Source: Leptospira koniambonensis
GTDB taxonomy: Bacteria; Spirochaetota; Leptospiria; Leptospirales; Leptospiraceae
NCBI RefSeq assembly: GCF_004769555.1
Contig: NZ_RQFY01000001.1
Location: 1-64,000, forward strand
Length of the DNA: 64,000 bases
Direction of reading: 5' to 3'
This document shows, piece after piece, positions 35,664 through 44,626 of the stretch. Position 1 is the stretch's first letter, and each line of letters starts with the position of its first letter. The notes under the pieces were generated by a model that ran no database searches, had not been told where the DNA came from, and saw nothing but the letters and a program-made list of their open reading frames with translations. Both the position numbers and the translations under genes were made by a program.

Positions 35664-37883
35664 TTACTGAATACTTCCACCTCTATTTACCGCGTTCTGC
35701 CACATTGTAGTGAAGAAGTCTGCGGATCTATAGACCGGTTCCAGATCGGAACGTTTCATTCCCTGTTGTCTTAAGTCTTCAAAGAAGTCTGGCATGAGCC
35801 CTATATGGGACGCACCTTCTGTATTGAAGTCGAATGTCCTATTCCCGAAGGAGTATTTTCCAAGAGAAGGGTTCGCTGCAAGAGTTGCTGCTAATCTAAT
35901 CGAAGAATCCGGAGAGAATGGATATCCTACTTTAGAAGCCTCAGGCTGTGCGATTGTAGACACTCCTCCTGGACAAGCACGAGTTCCATAACGAGGTCCA
36001 GGCATATGAGCAAATCCGTTAAAATCTGTTCCGATAGCTATCCTTCCATCATAAGCTGGATCACCTATTAGATTTTTAAGATATTGGTAAGACTGAGCGA
36101 ATGTTTGGCTAGTTCCACCGCAAGCATGTGCGATATAAGAGCCGTCACTATTCTGTCTCCACTCACCTACTTCGTCCAGATTTCCTTGGCCAGTAATAAG
36201 CCCGATCATTCCACCGAGTGTGCTGATACGTTTGAGTGCAGCGCCTGTCGGGTTTGCCTCATGACGATTTCCTTTATTCGCCATATCATATACACCAGTG
36301 TGACCAGTCACGATACCTGGATAAGATTGTTGTTCAGCGAATGTAATCGCTCCGTCCAGAGATTTTGCTGACATGTGACCCACGTCGATGATCATTCCTT
36401 TTTTCATCAACTCTCGTAGGACTTTTTGTCCATAAGTGGTTAAACCTGCGGTATTACAATCTTGTCCGTAGTGTTTACAGTCATACTTAGTTCCACTTCC
36501 AAGAATATTGTATAGACCTGCTCCACCGAATCCGTTGGTTTTCAAGTGGATCGGGAACACATAACGTAATCCAAGATCATACAACTCTTGTACACCTTGC
36601 GTGATCATTGAATCGTTACAGTTGCTTCCCGTACAATCTACTAGATAGTCTACTTCTGCACCTAAAACCACTGCAAGTTTACCTCCAGAGATAACACTTT
36701 GTGCTTCTGCAGGAGTTTTTACGATACGAAACCAACCTTGTCCTGGACCGCCACTTTGTGAATCGATCCAAGCTTGCATATCATACACTGCTTGGGTTTG
36801 TCTACGTAAAGTGTTCATGTCATTCAGGTCATAAACTGGATCAGTAGCGATCGCAATTCCTTTGATAATGTCCGGAAGTCCGTTATCTGTAGCTCCAAAC
36901 ATATAATCACCATTGACTGCGAGTACTACCATGGCTCTCATCCCGCCTTCATAGGCGCGTTTGATCCATTCATAATACATTGTTTGGTGAGTGTAACTAT
37001 TGTTTGCAGGCCAATAAGGGAAACCTGCATATCCTCTATTATCATGACGAGCAGTTCCGAGTAAGGCTCCGATAATATCATCTTGAACGATAGCTTCTAC
37101 TCTAGAGTGTCCTGCCGAATGTCCTTCGCTAGACATACTTGGACAATCTGCGAGCGCAGTTGCTGCTGGTCCGAATGGAGATCCATGGAAGATCACTCCA
37201 CCAAAACCTAAATTTGCCATTGGGTGAGTATGAAGATCTACATAACCTGGAAGAGTTCCAGTTCTCTTGAGAGAATCGTTAGCTCCTCTATTATAAGCTT
37301 GGGGAGCAGACTCACAACTTGAATCAGAAACATACCATTCTCCCCACATTCCAGTGGCTCCACCTGTGTTCACACATCTATGAGGTGTTGTATATGTTTT
37401 ACCTGCGATAGTAAGAGGCAATTTTGCGCAGGCTTCTTCCCAGCTTATTCCTACTACGTTCCATATACGGGAAGAATACTTTCTTTTACCCGCGTAAGTA
37501 CCAGAGGATTGGCAACCATCATTCTTATGTGTCCAATTATAACCACCACCGTCATCTGTTGCTGCCCAGTTCGCCTCGCAAGAATCTTCGATTAGATCGA
37601 ATTCTCCCCACATATTGAATCCGGTATTCTTACAACGACTTGGTTTAGTGAATACTTGGCCATTAATAGTTGCTCCCATATTTGCACAGGTAGTTTCCCA
37701 ACTCTGTCCTGATGGAATCCCGTAAAGGATCGCTGAATATTGACGTTTTCCAGGAAAAATTGCAGTGCAACCATCCTTCTTAAATGTTCCCCAATATGGA
37801 TCGCCAAAAATAGACGTACTCGTAGCAAAAACAGCCAGGAATACGACGCCTAACGCAGGCCCTCGCAAAGACCGACTTTTCAT
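35664..37883 (-). CDS. Secreted M19-like (membrane dipeptidase-related) metallohydrolase, copy 1
   Basis: A 739-residue exported protein with a signal peptide (about 1-27). Residues about 28-105 and 110-190 are two related Cys-containing modules. Each has W-x-F/H-K-x-D-x-C, then GKRxYSxxxW/Y, a WE-x2-CA segment, and NTG..MWGE....DSxC. The catalytic part (about 210-730) has amidohydrolase metal motifs: YVDLHTHPM, VVLGAEVDYL, FPIHLKTN, IDVGHMS, VTGHTGVYD and IGTDFNGFAHMPG, which follow the M19 renal-dipeptidase order. The substrate is unknown. A near-twin lies at 41025-43244. The helical anchor protein gene precedes it by 16 nt in the same operon. Confidence 0.85.
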   Translation of the reverse strand: MKSRSLRGPALGVVFLAVFATSTSIFGDPYWGTFKKDGCTAIFPGKRQYSAILYGIPSGQSWETTCANMGATINGQVFTKPSRCKNTGFNMWGEFDLIEDSCEANWAATDDGGGYNWTHKNDGCQSSGTYAGKRKYSSRIWNVVGISWEEACAKLPLTIAGKTYTTPHRCVNTGGATGMWGEWYVSDSSCESAPQAYNRGANDSLKRTGTLPGYVDLHTHPMANLGFGGVIFHGSPFGPAATALADCPSMSSEGHSAGHSRVEAIVQDDIIGALLGTARHDNRGYAGFPYWPANNSYTHQTMYYEWIKRAYEGGMRAMVVLAVNGDYMFGATDNGLPDIIKGIAIATDPVYDLNDMNTLRRQTQAVYDMQAWIDSQSGGPGQGWFRIVKTPAEAQSVISGGKLAVVLGAEVDYLVDCTGSNCNDSMITQGVQELYDLGLRYVFPIHLKTNGFGGAGLYNILGSGTKYDCKHYGQDCNTAGLTTYGQKVLRELMKKGMIIDVGHMSAKSLDGAITFAEQQSYPGIVTGHTGVYDMANKGNRHEANPTGAALKRISTLGGMIGLITGQGNLDEVGEWRQNSDGSYIAHACGGTSQTFAQSYQYLKNLIGDPAYDGRIAIGTDFNGFAHMPGPRYGTRACPGGVSTIAQPEASKVGYPFSPDSSIRLAATLAANPSLGKYSFGNRTFDFNTEGASHIGLMPDFFEDLRQQGMKRSDLEPVYRSADFFTTMWQNAVNRGGSIQ

Positions 37884-37899
37884 ACGTATCTCTCCCTAC

Positions 37900-38445
37900 T
37901 TAATTGTTTGTATGTTTTTTGTATTCTTCGGTTACGTTTTTCAGCTTTTTGCCGTACAGTTCTTTGCCGGCTAAGATCATTCTGCGTTTTTCGTCATCAA
38001 GGCGCTCTGGATATCTTTCTTCCATTAAGCGCAGTAACTCCAGTTGGTCTTCCTGGAGTTTTATTTGTGCTGTATAATATTGGTCGATTTCTTTGCGGGT
38101 TGCTTTTCCGGAATAAATTTTTCCGTACAATGTAGCCCAGCTTTCTAAAAGTTCTTCTTGTGCTTTTTTTTCTCCAGCATCTTGGGGAGTAGCAACAGCC
38201 ACCCAGTATAGATTGTCTGGAGTTTCGCTTTTTAATAAAGCGGCAGATACAACTGCGTTATCTTCATTATAAGTAGAAGAAGAAGGTCCAGAACCTATAA
38301 ATCCGGAGAAGATAGAGAATCCTTCTGAAAAAATATTTTTGGAAGAAGCTTGAGAAGCTCCGGCCTGATTTCTAGTAAAAATAAAAATGAGAACAACTAC
38401 AACAAAAGCAGCAGAGATCAGTAATGCGTTTTTCTTAGAGAGCAT
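37900..38445 (-). CDS. Membrane-anchored helical protein, copy 1
   Basis: A 181-residue protein. A hydrophobic helix (about 8-23) anchors it, and a Ser/Gly-rich linker (about 28-62) follows. The C-terminal domain (about 70-180) begins ETPDNLYWVAVATPQDAGE and is otherwise charged and helical, with QLELLRLMEERYPERLDDEKRRMIL. I do not recognise the family. Its paralogue at 43259-43810 keeps the ETPDNLYWVAVATP segment and the helices. Each copy is the first gene in front of an M19-like metallohydrolase, so the two products probably work together at the envelope. Confidence 0.78.
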   Translation of the reverse strand: MLSKKNALLISAAFVVVVLIFIFTRNQAGASQASSKNIFSEGFSIFSGFIGSGPSSSTYNEDNAVVSAALLKSETPDNLYWVAVATPQDAGEKKAQEELLESWATLYGKIYSGKATRKEIDQYYTAQIKLQEDQLELLRLMEERYPERLDDEKRRMILAGKELYGKKLKNVTEEYKKHTNN

Positions 38446-38621
38446 CGGCCAAACAGTATATTACATTATGCTCCTTTATGCAAATTCTTTGTAACTATTT
38501 ATTAGAAAAATGTTATAAATATTTGGAAACATGCTCTAGTAGTTTTTGCAAAGCAAAAGAAGAATAAAAATCGGTACTTAAGTCATAAAATTATAAACTA
38601 GAACAGGTAGTACTATGATAA
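38446..38621. other. Divergent promoter region between cassette 1 and the kinase
   Basis: AT-rich and non-coding. It holds a perfect inverted repeat TTTTGC-AAA-GCAAAA at 38544-38558. No LytTR-type direct repeat can be called with confidence. Confidence 0.35.
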
Positions 38622-40163
38622 TTGCTTGTATTCTTGGAGATGAGTACAATCTTTTTTCTGGAATTTATGGCTTTTCTAATTCATCTTTTTGACAAAGTTT
38701 TTTCACTAGTTTTCCTAAATCGAATGATTGGACAAAAAAGGGAGTATTTTAAAAGGGAAAGGGATAAATTTGGAAATATGCAGGCGTTACTTCGGTTTCT
38801 TTTCGGGCTTAATTATCGTTTTGCACTCAGGCAGTATCGAAAGGCAAAGATACTTTCTTCCGTAAACTTTGCTCCTGTATTCACAAGGAACGCCTACCTC
38901 GAAATTCTGATCGTGCTCAGATACGTTTATCTGATCCTTCCTATCATCATTCTACCATTTGCATTTTATGATCTGGTAGATGCATTTTCGGATGCTAAGG
39001 ACAATTCATTCGTTCTATTCGACCTGGTCTTTTATTCGGTTTTTCTCACCATGAACGTTCTTTTGAATTCGGGCCGTTTGCACAGGGCAGATCTAGACCG
39101 GATCAAATTGTTTTGTAGGCTTGGAGTACTTCTTCTTTCCTTAACCGGGACTTGTATCACAGTTGTTGTATTTCCGAGACTCCCTGAGATCTCGCTCTTC
39201 TCCACCGCAATGTTCAGTGTTGCGATCATGTTCAGGTTTCCGGACCATACCAAATATTTTATCTATACGATCAATTATGCAATTCTATACAGTTTCATTT
39301 ATTATAGTGGGAATAGAGAACCCGTACTTATACAAAACCCTCTTGTGACCCTGTTTTTAATCCTGATCTTTGATCGTGTCTCCTTCTTAACTTTGGCGAA
39401 TACTTATCTTAAAACCCAAAGGATCATTCGTTTGAATGAAAGGTTGAGGGAAGAAGATACAAACAAAAGTGATATGATCAGTATCGCAGTTCATGATCTT
39501 AAAAGCCCACTTTCCGGGATCATGAGTATTAGTACGATACTACGCAAAAACCTAAAATCATTTTCAGATAAGGAGAAAAAAGAGATCCTCTCCGATATAG
39601 AAAGTTCTTCCAGGAAAATCCTAGGGCATATTGATGATCTTGTTGGGATCGCAGCTTCCGGTTTTGAGAATATTAAGATAGATTATGATATTTTTAATCT
39701 AAATTCTTATATAAGATCTACTATCCAAAACTTTGATTACCAAGCTTCTCTCAAAAGAATAAAGTTCCATACTCAATTTGATAAGGAAGATCTAAAGATC
39801 CGTTCGGATAGAAAGGCAGTCGCGAGTATTTTAGATAATTTGGTTTCAAATGCGGTAAAATATTCTCCACCAGGCGGTTCTATATTCATTCATTCTAAAT
39901 TGATAAAAGATAATGGTGATTTTATACAGATCCAGATCAGGGATGAAGGAAAAGGATTTACTGATGAGGATAAGAAACTTTTATTCTCCAGATTCACTCG
40001 ACTCTCTGCTAAACCTACTGGCAATGAACCTTCTACAGGTGTAGGGCTGTATGCAGTTCATAGATTAGTAGAACTATTAAATGCAAAGATCAGTTTAGAG
40101 AGTAAACCCGGACAAGGAGCAACATTCATACTTCTATTTTCTAGAATGAAAATTTCAGATTGA
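38622..40163 (+). CDS. Membrane sensor histidine kinase
   Basis: A 513-residue protein as drawn from a TTG at 38622; an in-frame ATG at 38640 is a close alternative, and neither has an ideal ribosome binding site. About six or seven transmembrane helices span the first 255 residues with no recognisable input domain. The dimerisation box holds H291 in VHDLKSPLSGI, followed by the ATPase N-box LDNLVSNAVKYSPPGG, G1 RDEGKGFTDED and G2 STGVGLYAVHRLVEL. The LytTR regulator follows after 33 nt. It sits between two paralogous hydrolase cassettes. Confidence 0.9.
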   Translation: MLVFLEMSTIFFLEFMAFLIHLFDKVFSLVFLNRMIGQKREYFKRERDKFGNMQALLRFLFGLNYRFALRQYRKAKILSSVNFAPVFTRNAYLEILIVLRYVYLILPIIILPFAFYDLVDAFSDAKDNSFVLFDLVFYSVFLTMNVLLNSGRLHRADLDRIKLFCRLGVLLLSLTGTCITVVVFPRLPEISLFSTAMFSVAIMFRFPDHTKYFIYTINYAILYSFIYYSGNREPVLIQNPLVTLFLILIFDRVSFLTLANTYLKTQRIIRLNERLREEDTNKSDMISIAVHDLKSPLSGIMSISTILRKNLKSFSDKEKKEILSDIESSSRKILGHIDDLVGIAASGFENIKIDYDIFNLNSYIRSTIQNFDYQASLKRIKFHTQFDKEDLKIRSDRKAVASILDNLVSNAVKYSPPGGSIFIHSKLIKDNGDFIQIQIRDEGKGFTDEDKKLLFSRFTRLSAKPTGNEPSTGVGLYAVHRLVELLNAKISLESKPGQGATFILLFSRMKISD

Positions 40164-40196
40164 CCATTTGAGAATTTTTTATAGAACTCGCTAAGC

Positions 40197-40904
40197 ATGG
40201 TGAGAGCTGTTCTAGTTGAGGATGATAAGCTGATGGCAAGGACCATCCAGCATTATTGCAGAGAGGCATTTGGAAAAAGCCTAGTCTCTCTCAAAACATT
40301 CGATGAATTGACTCCTGCTCTTTATAGTATCAAAGAAAATCCTATCGATCTTCTTCTTTTGGATATTAATCTAAAAGGACAATCTGGTTATGAGATACTA
40401 AAGCTACCTGAAAAAGATTCATTCTATACAATAGTGATTTCTTCTGATAAACAAAATGCAGTAAGCGCATTTGATTTTGGTGTTTTGGACTTTGTGGCAA
40501 AACCATTCACGAGGGAAAGATTTATTGCTGCAATTGATCGTATGAAGTCTGCGTCCGCTTCTAAAGCAGATTCTATGCGTAAGAATAGCATTTCCTTAAA
40601 AAAGGATGGAATGATAGAGGTGATCCGTTTTCAGGACATTCTATATTTAGAAGCCTCAGGTAATTTTACTGAGATCCATCTTAAGTCTGGTAGAAAAGAA
40701 CTGATCCGTAAAACAATGGAATCTGTTCTAGCTGAACTCAATTCAGATTTTTTCCGTTCTCATCGATCCTTTATTATCAATCTATCCGAAGTAAAAAAGA
40801 TCCTACATGGCAAAGGAAATCATTTTAAAGTCCTTCTAGGCGATTCCGCAGAAGTTGCCTTATCTAGATCAAATTATAACACTCTGAAAGATATGCTGGG
40901 TTAA
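40197..40904 (+). CDS. LytTR-family response regulator
   Basis: A 235-residue protein. The receiver domain (1-120) has acidic residues E8, D9 and D10, phospho-acceptor D56 in LLLLDINLKG and K102 in VAKPFTRE. The LytTR domain (about 138-235) includes DILYLEASGNFTEIHL, the conserved FFRSHRSFIINL, and EVALSRSNYNTLKDML at the end. It should bind pairs of direct repeats upstream of its targets. The cognate kinase is the gene immediately upstream. Neighbouring cassettes are the natural candidate targets (inference). Confidence 0.93.
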   Translation: MVRAVLVEDDKLMARTIQHYCREAFGKSLVSLKTFDELTPALYSIKENPIDLLLLDINLKGQSGYEILKLPEKDSFYTIVISSDKQNAVSAFDFGVLDFVAKPFTRERFIAAIDRMKSASASKADSMRKNSISLKKDGMIEVIRFQDILYLEASGNFTEIHLKSGRKELIRKTMESVLAELNSDFFRSHRSFIINLSEVKKILHGKGNHFKVLLGDSAEVALSRSNYNTLKDMLG

Positions 40905-40968
40905 GAAACTCTCACTCGCTCCCACAGGCTCCTCCTGGTTTTACAAATTCTCTCACTTTCAAGTAGGC

Positions 40969-40998
40969 AAAAAAAAAGCCCGCAGGGTTTGGCGGGCT
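40969..40998 (-). terminator. Rho-independent terminator of M19 cassette 2
   Basis: On the minus strand AGCCCGC (40998-40992), an 8-nt loop, GCGGGCT (40983-40977) and nine T. It lies 26 nt beyond the stop of the metallohydrolase at 41025. Confidence 0.9.
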
Positions 40999-41024
40999 AA
41001 TAAAATCTATTTCGTTAGATTTCT

Positions 41025-43244
41025 TTATTGGATGCTTGCACCTCTTGTGACTGCATTCGCCCACATAGTAGTGAAGAAGTCAGCAGAACGATACACTGGT
41101 TCCAGATCGGAACGTTTGAGTCCTTGCTGTCTTAAATCTTCAAAGAAGTCAGGCATAAGTCCAATATGAGAAGCTCCTTCTGTATTGAAGTCGAAAGTCC
41201 TGTTCCCGAATGTATATTTTCCAAGAGAAGGTAAAGCTGAAAGAGTTGCAGCTTTTCTAATGGAAGCATCCGGAGCAAAAGGATATCCTACTTTAGCAGA
41301 ATCAGGTTGAGCGATTGTAGACACTCCTCCTGGACATGCACGAGTTCCGTAACGAGGTCCTGGCATATGAGCGAATCCGTTAAAGTCTGTTCCGACTGAA
41401 ATTCTTCCGTCATAAGCTTGGTCTCCGATCAGATTTCTAAGATACTGATAAGATTGTGCAAATGTCTGGGTGGTTCCTCCACAAGCGTGAGAGATATAAG
41501 AACCATCAGAGTTTTGTCTCCACTCTCCTACTTCATCCAGATTTCCTTGTCCTGGGATAAGTCCGATCATTCCACCGAGTGCAATGATACGTTTGAGAGC
41601 AGCGCCTGTCGGATTTGCCTCATGACGATTTGCTTTATTCGCCATATCATATACACCAGTGTGACCGGTTACAATACCTGGATAAGCTTGTTGTTCTGCA
41701 TAAGTCAAAGCTCCTTCCAAGGATCTTGCGGACATGTGTCCCACGTCTATGATCATACCTTTTTGCATTAGGGCTTTCATGATCTTAGGTCCGTAAGAAG
41801 TTAAACCTGCTACGTTACAATCTTGTCCGTAATGTTTACAGTCATACTTTGTTCCACTTCCAAGGATATTATAGAGTCCAGCTCCACCGAATCCGTTGGT
41901 TTTTAAGTGGATTGGGAATATATAACGTAAACCTGCGTCATACATTGCTTGGACACCTTGGGTGATCATCGAATCAGTACAAGTTGTTGTAGTACAATCT
42001 ACTAGGTAATCTACTTCTGCACCTAAAACCACTGCAAGTTTACCAGCAGCGATCACACTTTGTGCTTCTGCAGGAGTTTTTACGATACGGAACCATCCGA
42101 GTCCCGCTCCACCGCTCTTCTGATCGATCCAAGTCTGCATATCATATACTGCTTGGGTCTGACGACGTAAAGTGTTCATGTCGTTTAGATCATAAACAGG
42201 ATCAGTTGCAATTGCGATACCTTTGATAATATCCGGAAGACCATTGTCTGTTGCTCCGAACATATAATCACCGTTTACAGCAAGAACAACCATAGTTCGT
42301 AGGCCACCTTCATAGGCACGTTTGATCCACTCATAATACATTGTTTGGTGAGTGTAACTATTGTTTGCAGGCCAATAGGGGAAACTTGCGTATCCTCTAT
42401 TATCATGTTTTGCTGTAGAAAGTAGAGCTCCAATAATATCATCTTGAACGATTGCTTCTACTCTGGAGTGTCCTGCAGAGTGGCCTTCGTTAGACATACT
42501 AGGGCAATCTGCGAGTGCAGTTGCTGGTTCTCCATAAGGAGCACCATGGAAGATCACTCCTCCAAAACCTAGGTGAGCCATTGGGTGAGTATGAAGATCC
42601 ACATAACCTGAAAGAGTTCCTGATCTTTTGAGAGAATCCTGAGTTCCTCTTGCATACGCTTTTGGAGCGGACTCACAACTTGAATCTGCAACATACCATT
42701 CTCCCCACATTCCTGTGGTGCCGGTATTCACACATTTTGTAGGAGTTGTATAAGTTTTACCTGCGATAGTAATAGGTAATTGTGCACAAGCTGCTTCCCA
42801 GGTGACACCTACTACGTTCCAAATACGGGAAGAATATTTTCTTTTGCCCGCGTAAGTTCCAGAGGTTTGGCAACCGTCATTCTTATGAGTCCAGTTATAT
42901 CCACCGCCATCATCTGTAGCTGACCAGTTTGCTTCGCAGGAATCATCGATTAGATCGAATTCTCCCCACATATTCAAACCAGTGTTCTTACAACGACTAG
43001 GCTTAGTAAATACTTGGCCGTTAATGGTTGCTCCCATATTCGCGCAGGTAGTTTCCCAACTCTGGCCCGAAGGGATCCCGTAAAGGATTGCTGAATACTG
43101 ACGTTTTCCAGGGAAAATTGACGTACAGCTGTCCTTCTTGAATGTTCCCCAATAAGGATCCGCAAACAAGGATGCGCTTCCTGCGAAAAACATCGTACAT
43201 ACTACGAAGCTGAATACAGACCTTCGTACTGACCGATAATTCAT
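41025..43244 (-). CDS. Secreted M19-like metallohydrolase, copy 2
   Basis: A 739-residue protein when started at the ATG at 43244, which has GGAGAG 4 nt upstream; the same length as copy 1. A TTG 12 nt earlier is not needed. The signal peptide ends near SLFA (residue 28). The same paired Cys modules and catalytic motifs as copy 1 are present: VDLHTHPM, VLGAEVDYL, IDVGHMSARS, VTGHTGVYD, VGTDFNGFAHMPG and HIGLMPDFFEDLR. Most residues are identical to copy 1, and the differences are scattered and mostly conservative, so both are probably functional. The upstream small gene is 14 nt away. The substrate is unknown. Confidence 0.86.
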   Translation of the reverse strand: MNYRSVRRSVFSFVVCTMFFAGSASLFADPYWGTFKKDSCTSIFPGKRQYSAILYGIPSGQSWETTCANMGATINGQVFTKPSRCKNTGLNMWGEFDLIDDSCEANWSATDDGGGYNWTHKNDGCQTSGTYAGKRKYSSRIWNVVGVTWEAACAQLPITIAGKTYTTPTKCVNTGTTGMWGEWYVADSSCESAPKAYARGTQDSLKRSGTLSGYVDLHTHPMAHLGFGGVIFHGAPYGEPATALADCPSMSNEGHSAGHSRVEAIVQDDIIGALLSTAKHDNRGYASFPYWPANNSYTHQTMYYEWIKRAYEGGLRTMVVLAVNGDYMFGATDNGLPDIIKGIAIATDPVYDLNDMNTLRRQTQAVYDMQTWIDQKSGGAGLGWFRIVKTPAEAQSVIAAGKLAVVLGAEVDYLVDCTTTTCTDSMITQGVQAMYDAGLRYIFPIHLKTNGFGGAGLYNILGSGTKYDCKHYGQDCNVAGLTSYGPKIMKALMQKGMIIDVGHMSARSLEGALTYAEQQAYPGIVTGHTGVYDMANKANRHEANPTGAALKRIIALGGMIGLIPGQGNLDEVGEWRQNSDGSYISHACGGTTQTFAQSYQYLRNLIGDQAYDGRISVGTDFNGFAHMPGPRYGTRACPGGVSTIAQPDSAKVGYPFAPDASIRKAATLSALPSLGKYTFGNRTFDFNTEGASHIGLMPDFFEDLRQQGLKRSDLEPVYRSADFFTTMWANAVTRGASIQ

Positions 43245-43258
43245 AATTCTCTCCAAAT

Positions 43259-43810
43259 CTATTTTTGGTTTATGTGTTTTTCATATTCATCTTTTACGTT
43301 TTTTAACTTTTTAGCATATAATTCCTTACCGGCCAGGATCATTCTTCTGGAATCGTCGTTTAAACGTTCCGGATATCTATCCTCCATGATCTTCAATAAT
43401 TCTAATTGATCTTCATGTAGTTTGATTTGAGCCGTAAAATACTCATCTATCTCTTTGCGAGTTGCTTTGTTAGAGTAAATCTTTCCGTAAAGAGCTGCCC
43501 AATCTTCTCTTAGCTCATTTTGGGCTTTCATTTCTGCTGCATCTCTTGGAGTTGCTACAGCTACCCAGTATAAATTGTCAGGCGTTTCGTTTCTTAAGAG
43601 AGAAGCAGGTATAAGTCCTTCTTCATCATTGGAAGAAGAGGAGGAGCCGAGGCCTAGTATATTAGAAAATGAGGACAAACCTTCCGAAAAAACATTTTTT
43701 CCCGAATTAGAAACGGCAGCATTCTTAGAAGAAGAAGGTACTAGTAATAAGAGTAAAATACCTGCGACAACAAATGATGAAACCAGGATAGTTATTTTCT
43801 TAAATGACAT
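43259..43810 (-). CDS. Membrane-anchored helical protein, copy 2
   Basis: A 183-residue paralogue of 37900-38445. An N-terminal hydrophobic helix (about 7-24, with VAGILLLLLVPS) precedes a Ser-rich linker. The helical domain begins ETPDNLYWVAVATPRDAAE. The anchor and linker have diverged between copies, and the helical domain is well kept. It is the first gene of the cassette 2 operon. Function unknown; an accessory or regulatory partner of the M19-like enzyme is inferred from its duplication along with it. Confidence 0.78.
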   Translation of the reverse strand: MSFKKITILVSSFVVAGILLLLLVPSSSKNAAVSNSGKNVFSEGLSSFSNILGLGSSSSSNDEEGLIPASLLRNETPDNLYWVAVATPRDAAEMKAQNELREDWAALYGKIYSNKATRKEIDEYFTAQIKLHEDQLELLKIMEDRYPERLNDDSRRMILAGKELYAKKLKNVKDEYEKHINQK

Positions 43811-43901
43811 AGGAAGGAAAATACTAGGTTTCTAAGCCCTATGCAATGAGTTTGGGATGAAAGTGTATCTAAGTATGATGAACGGAAAAATTCTTATTAA
43901 A

Positions 43902-43915
43902 CCCTTATATAAGGG
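43902..43915. promoter_or_regulatory. Perfect 14-bp palindrome CCCTTATATAAGGG
   Basis: It lies 92 nt upstream of the start of the cassette 2 small gene and is the kind of dyad a dimeric regulator could bind. No equivalent palindrome is visible upstream of cassette 1. Confidence 0.3.
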
Positions 43916-43979
43916 AGATCTTTATATTCTATTTGTTGTTATATAAAAAACTCTGCCTTTTTATCTGAAAAACTAGCGG

Positions 43980-44066
43980 TTTTGGCACGCAGAGACGCGA
44001 AGCCGCAGAGTTTTCTTTTATGCGATTTATAGATTTCTCTCCGCGACTTTGGCCTCTGCGTGCAAA
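43980..44066. repeat. Dispersed repeat copy 2 with inverted partner
   Basis: 43980-44010 begins TTTTGGCACGCAGAG and matches 23331-23361 with three differences. An inverted, imperfect partner at 44041-44066 (containing CTCTGCGTGCAAA) could pair with the first arm into a long stem. The layout suggests a small interspersed element. Confidence 0.6.
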
Positions 44067-44090
44067 TCTGTAGTATCTTCTACACTTAGC

Positions 44091-44180
44091 GACAGTGATG
44101 CGAAGGGCTTTAGTCCAAGCAAAGCTTGGATGAGCACGAATGTGCGAACCCGTAGCAGCACGTTCCGAGCATTATAAAGA
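44091..44180. repeat. Structured intergenic element of unknown nature
   Basis: The stretch is GC-richer than its surroundings. It contains a perfect 7-bp hairpin TCCAAGC-AAA-GCTTGGA (44114-44130) and a second small hairpin GCAC-GAAT-GTGC (44134-44145). It has no open frame of note. It could be a palindromic intergenic repeat or a small RNA. Confidence 0.4.
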
Positions 44181-44354
44181 TAGTTTGGTAATACTAGGAT
44201 TTATTTGCGAGGAGTCGCCCGAAGCTTTCTTTAGATTTTTCTAAAAATAACGAGAATACTATTAAAAAGACTAAACAAATGTGGATCTACGGGGTCTATT
44301 AAGAAGATCGTAAATATACCGAAATTTGGTAAGATTGGAAGGAAAGTAAAAGAT

Positions 44355-44434
<80 letters not shown>

Positions 44435-44529
44435 CTGGTAGCAGAATCCAGTTTTTAGAAATGAGGCAGGCTGGCAATGAAAAATCTTCGAGACATAGGT
44501 ATTTTCTGATCGGATCTACATACAATTTT

Positions 44530-44626
44530 CCGGCAAAAACCAAACAGCATTTGGAAAAAGTACTATGGGAAAATTTGAAAGCTATAGTAGCGTGACATAA
44601 TCCAAAAACGCACTATATTTTGCCGG
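44530..44626. promoter_or_regulatory. nrdJ upstream region with inverted repeat and NrdR-box-like sequence
   Basis: CCGGCAAAA (44530-44538) and TTTTGCCGG (44618-44626) are perfect inverted 9-mers about 80 nt apart. The second overlaps GCACTATATTTTGCCG (44610-44625), which keeps the conserved C-x-A-x-AT-x-T-x-G spacing of NrdR boxes. A weaker half-site, GCTATAG, lies at 44581, about 30 nt upstream. No cobalamin riboswitch is seen despite the B12-dependent enzyme. Confidence 0.3.

Larger units (their letters stand above)
43811..44354. other. Non-coding stretch rich in repeats
   Basis: About 540 nt without a convincing gene between cassette 2 and tRNA-Asn. It contains a 14-bp palindrome (43902-43915), a dispersed repeat with an inverted partner (43980-44066) and a structured element (44091-44180). 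From 44181 to 44354 I see nothing further. Confidence 0.6.

Noticed and set aside
35664..43810. Composite transposon or genomic island made by the duplicated cassettes
   Set aside because: No transposase, terminal inverted repeats or target duplications are visible; tandem duplication around resident genes is enough.
43811..44354. CRISPR array in the repeat-rich intergenic stretch
   Set aside because: The repeats are few, different from one another and partly inverted, with no regular spacers or cas genes.
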